NCBI GenBank assembly: GCA_030532895.1
Contig: JAUNKF010000021.1
Location: 1 to 36,631, forward strand
Direction: 5' to 3'
Length of the DNA: 36,631 nt
Source of the DNA: Lautropia sp.
GTDB lineage: Bacteria > Pseudomonadota > Gammaproteobacteria > Burkholderiales > Burkholderiaceae_E
Positions 35,677 to 36,631 of the stretch are shown here, one piece after another; position 1 is the stretch's first letter, and each line of letters begins with the position of its first letter. Below the pieces are notes generated by a model that did not search any database, was not told where the DNA came from, and saw nothing but the letters and a program-made list of their open reading frames with translations. The position numbers were made by a program, and so were the translations under genes.

Positions 35677-36025
35677 TACCAACATCATCCTGCGCTATCT
35701 GCTGGCCGACGACCCAGTACAAACTGAATCTGGCCGCAGCTTGATCAAAGAAGCCGAGCAGGTCGTGATCCCTCTGCCTGTCTTGTACGAAGTCACTTGG
35801 GTTTTGGCGCGTGGGTACAAACTCGATAGCCATGACATTGCAGACGCGCTGCAAGCACTGGTCGCCAGTCACAAAGTCCAGGTCATGCAAAGTGCCGTTA
35901 ATGCAGGCTTGAGCTTGTTGCGTGCTGGCGGCGATTTTGCAGACGGAGCCATCGCCCAGGAAGGTCTGACCATGGGGGCCGACCTGTTTGCCACCTTCGA
36001 CCGGAAAGCAGCCAAATTGTTGTAA
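35657..36025 (+). CDS. PIN-domain toxin (VapC-like), module 2
   Basis: A 122-aa PIN protein with all four acidic residues: D7 (ADTNIILRYLL), E45 (LYEVTWVLARGY), D96 (GGDFADGAIAQ) and D115 (TFDRKAAKLL). It overlaps the antitoxin gene by 20 nt. It differs clearly in sequence from module 1, so the pair is not a recent duplication. Expected role: an RNase held inactive by the upstream antitoxin. Confidence 0.9.
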   Translation: MMKITADTNIILRYLLADDPVQTESGRSLIKEAEQVVIPLPVLYEVTWVLARGYKLDSHDIADALQALVASHKVQVMQSAVNAGLSLLRAGGDFADGAIAQEGLTMGADLFATFDRKAAKLL

Positions 36026-36090
36026 CGCCAAGGCGTCATACCTGTCCGGCTCGTGTCCTGAAAGCGTGTTGTGTGCGGGTTCCCCTCTAC

Positions 36091-36631
36091 ATGAACATGA
36101 ACCGTCTGACGCTATCTTTGTTGCTCGCCCCGATGCTGGCCGCCTGTCAGCCGCCGCTTGAAAAACGCCAAGGCCCGACGATGGGCAGCACCTGGCACAT
36201 CAGTTACGTGCGGGATGGCCGCGCCCCCAAGGCTGAGCAAGTGCAAATCGAAGTGCAGCAACTGCTGGATGCCATGGACAAGGCCGTGTCCACCTACCGG
36301 AACGACTCGGACGTGGCCCGCTTCAATGCCGCACCCGCCGGCACCTGCATGACGATGCCCCCCATCGTCACCAGCACGTTGGCCCCCTACGCCCAGCAGC
36401 TGCACCGCGAAAGCGAAGGCGCCTTCGACATCACGTTACTGCCCGCCCTCGATGCCTGGGGATTTGGCCCCAAAGCAGCGGCCCAGAAGGCCAAGACAGC
36501 CCTTCAGCCCGGCGCCCACATCAATGAGATTCTCAAGGCGCAGGCACCTGACGCGCCCGGCACCAGCCCTCATACCGTTTCTGCCCCCCCTTCCGGTTCG
36601 AATGCGGGTGCGGGTGCAGATCCTGATACGG
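36091..36631 (+). CDS. apbE: ApbE flavin transferase, 5' part (cut by window end)
   Basis: The first 180 residues of a lipoprotein: signal LTLSLLLAPMLAAC with lipobox Cys, then KRQGPTMGSTWHISYVRDGR, VSTYRNDSDVARFNAAP and GAFDITLLPALDAWGFGP, all ApbE landmarks. ApbE attaches FMN from FAD to Thr in DgxxGAT motifs, present here in NqrB (T230) and NqrC (T231). From about residue 155 there is an Ala/Pro/Ser/Gly-rich stretch that looks like an insertion compared with typical ApbE. It is cut off from nqrF by the antiporter and the TA modules. Confidence 0.92.
   Translation, partial: MNMNRLTLSLLLAPMLAACQPPLEKRQGPTMGSTWHISYVRDGRAPKAEQVQIEVQQLLDAMDKAVSTYRNDSDVARFNAAPAGTCMTMPPIVTSTLAPYAQQLHRESEGAFDITLLPALDAWGFGPKAAAQKAKTALQPGAHINEILKAQAPDAPGTSPHTVSAPPSGSNAGAGADPDT

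Overview
The window is high-GC bacterial DNA with dense coding, mostly ATG/GTG starts with GGAG-type ribosome binding sites. The gene set points to a Burkholderiales-type betaproteobacterium: trifunctional PutA, a DUF3108 protein, OMPLA phospholipase, a Na+-pumping NADH:quinone reductase (Nqr), Sox/flavocytochrome c sulfide genes and VapBC modules. A Lautropia-like genome is a guess from gene content only. The species cannot be fixed from the sequence.

Layout. 1-3.6 kb (minus strand): a SNF2/RapA-type helicase that is probably the first gene of a defence operon running off the left edge, and behind it an RHH-nucleotidyltransferase fusion with no HEPN partner. 3.6-8.7 kb (minus): a DUF3108 protein, a lemA/TPM/TPM cluster and outer-membrane phospholipase A. 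8.9-9.7 kb (minus): an unrecognised protein. 10.1-15.8 kb (plus): putA and an NhaC-type antiporter, closed by a strong terminator. 16.0-16.2 kb: a 51-codon gene for the zinc-free paralogue of ribosomal protein L36 with a Zur-box-like operator. 16.2-19.5 kb (minus): a GntP-family permease and a GMC oxidoreductase, tightly coupled.

20.1-26.0 kb (plus): a compact sulfur-oxidation cluster: cytochrome c (FccA-like), flavocytochrome c sulfide dehydrogenase flavoprotein, YeeE/YedE sulfur transporter, a second divergent FCSD-type flavoprotein, SoxY and SoxZ. SoxAX, SoxB and SoxCD are not in the window. 26.5-32.4 kb (plus): nqrABCDEF with a UUCG-loop terminator. 32.6-36.0 kb: a CPA2 antiporter flanked by two AbrB/PIN (VapBC-like) toxin-antitoxin modules. 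From 36.09 kb: the start of apbE, the flavin transferase that attaches FMN to NqrB and NqrC, cut by the window edge.

How it works together (inference). Proline oxidation (PutA) feeds the quinone pool, and Nqr turns NADH oxidation into a Na+ gradient that NhaC could exchange for protons. The Fcc/Sox genes would oxidise reduced sulfur in the periplasm, with SoxYZ carrying the sulfur and YeeE moving sulfur compounds inward. The most unusual items are the mini-Sox cluster with two different flavoproteins, a perfect 24-bp inverted repeat upstream of nqrA whose core recurs twice near pldA, the orphan RHH-MNT gene, a long low-complexity insertion in the GMC enzyme, and the two TA modules around the antiporter.
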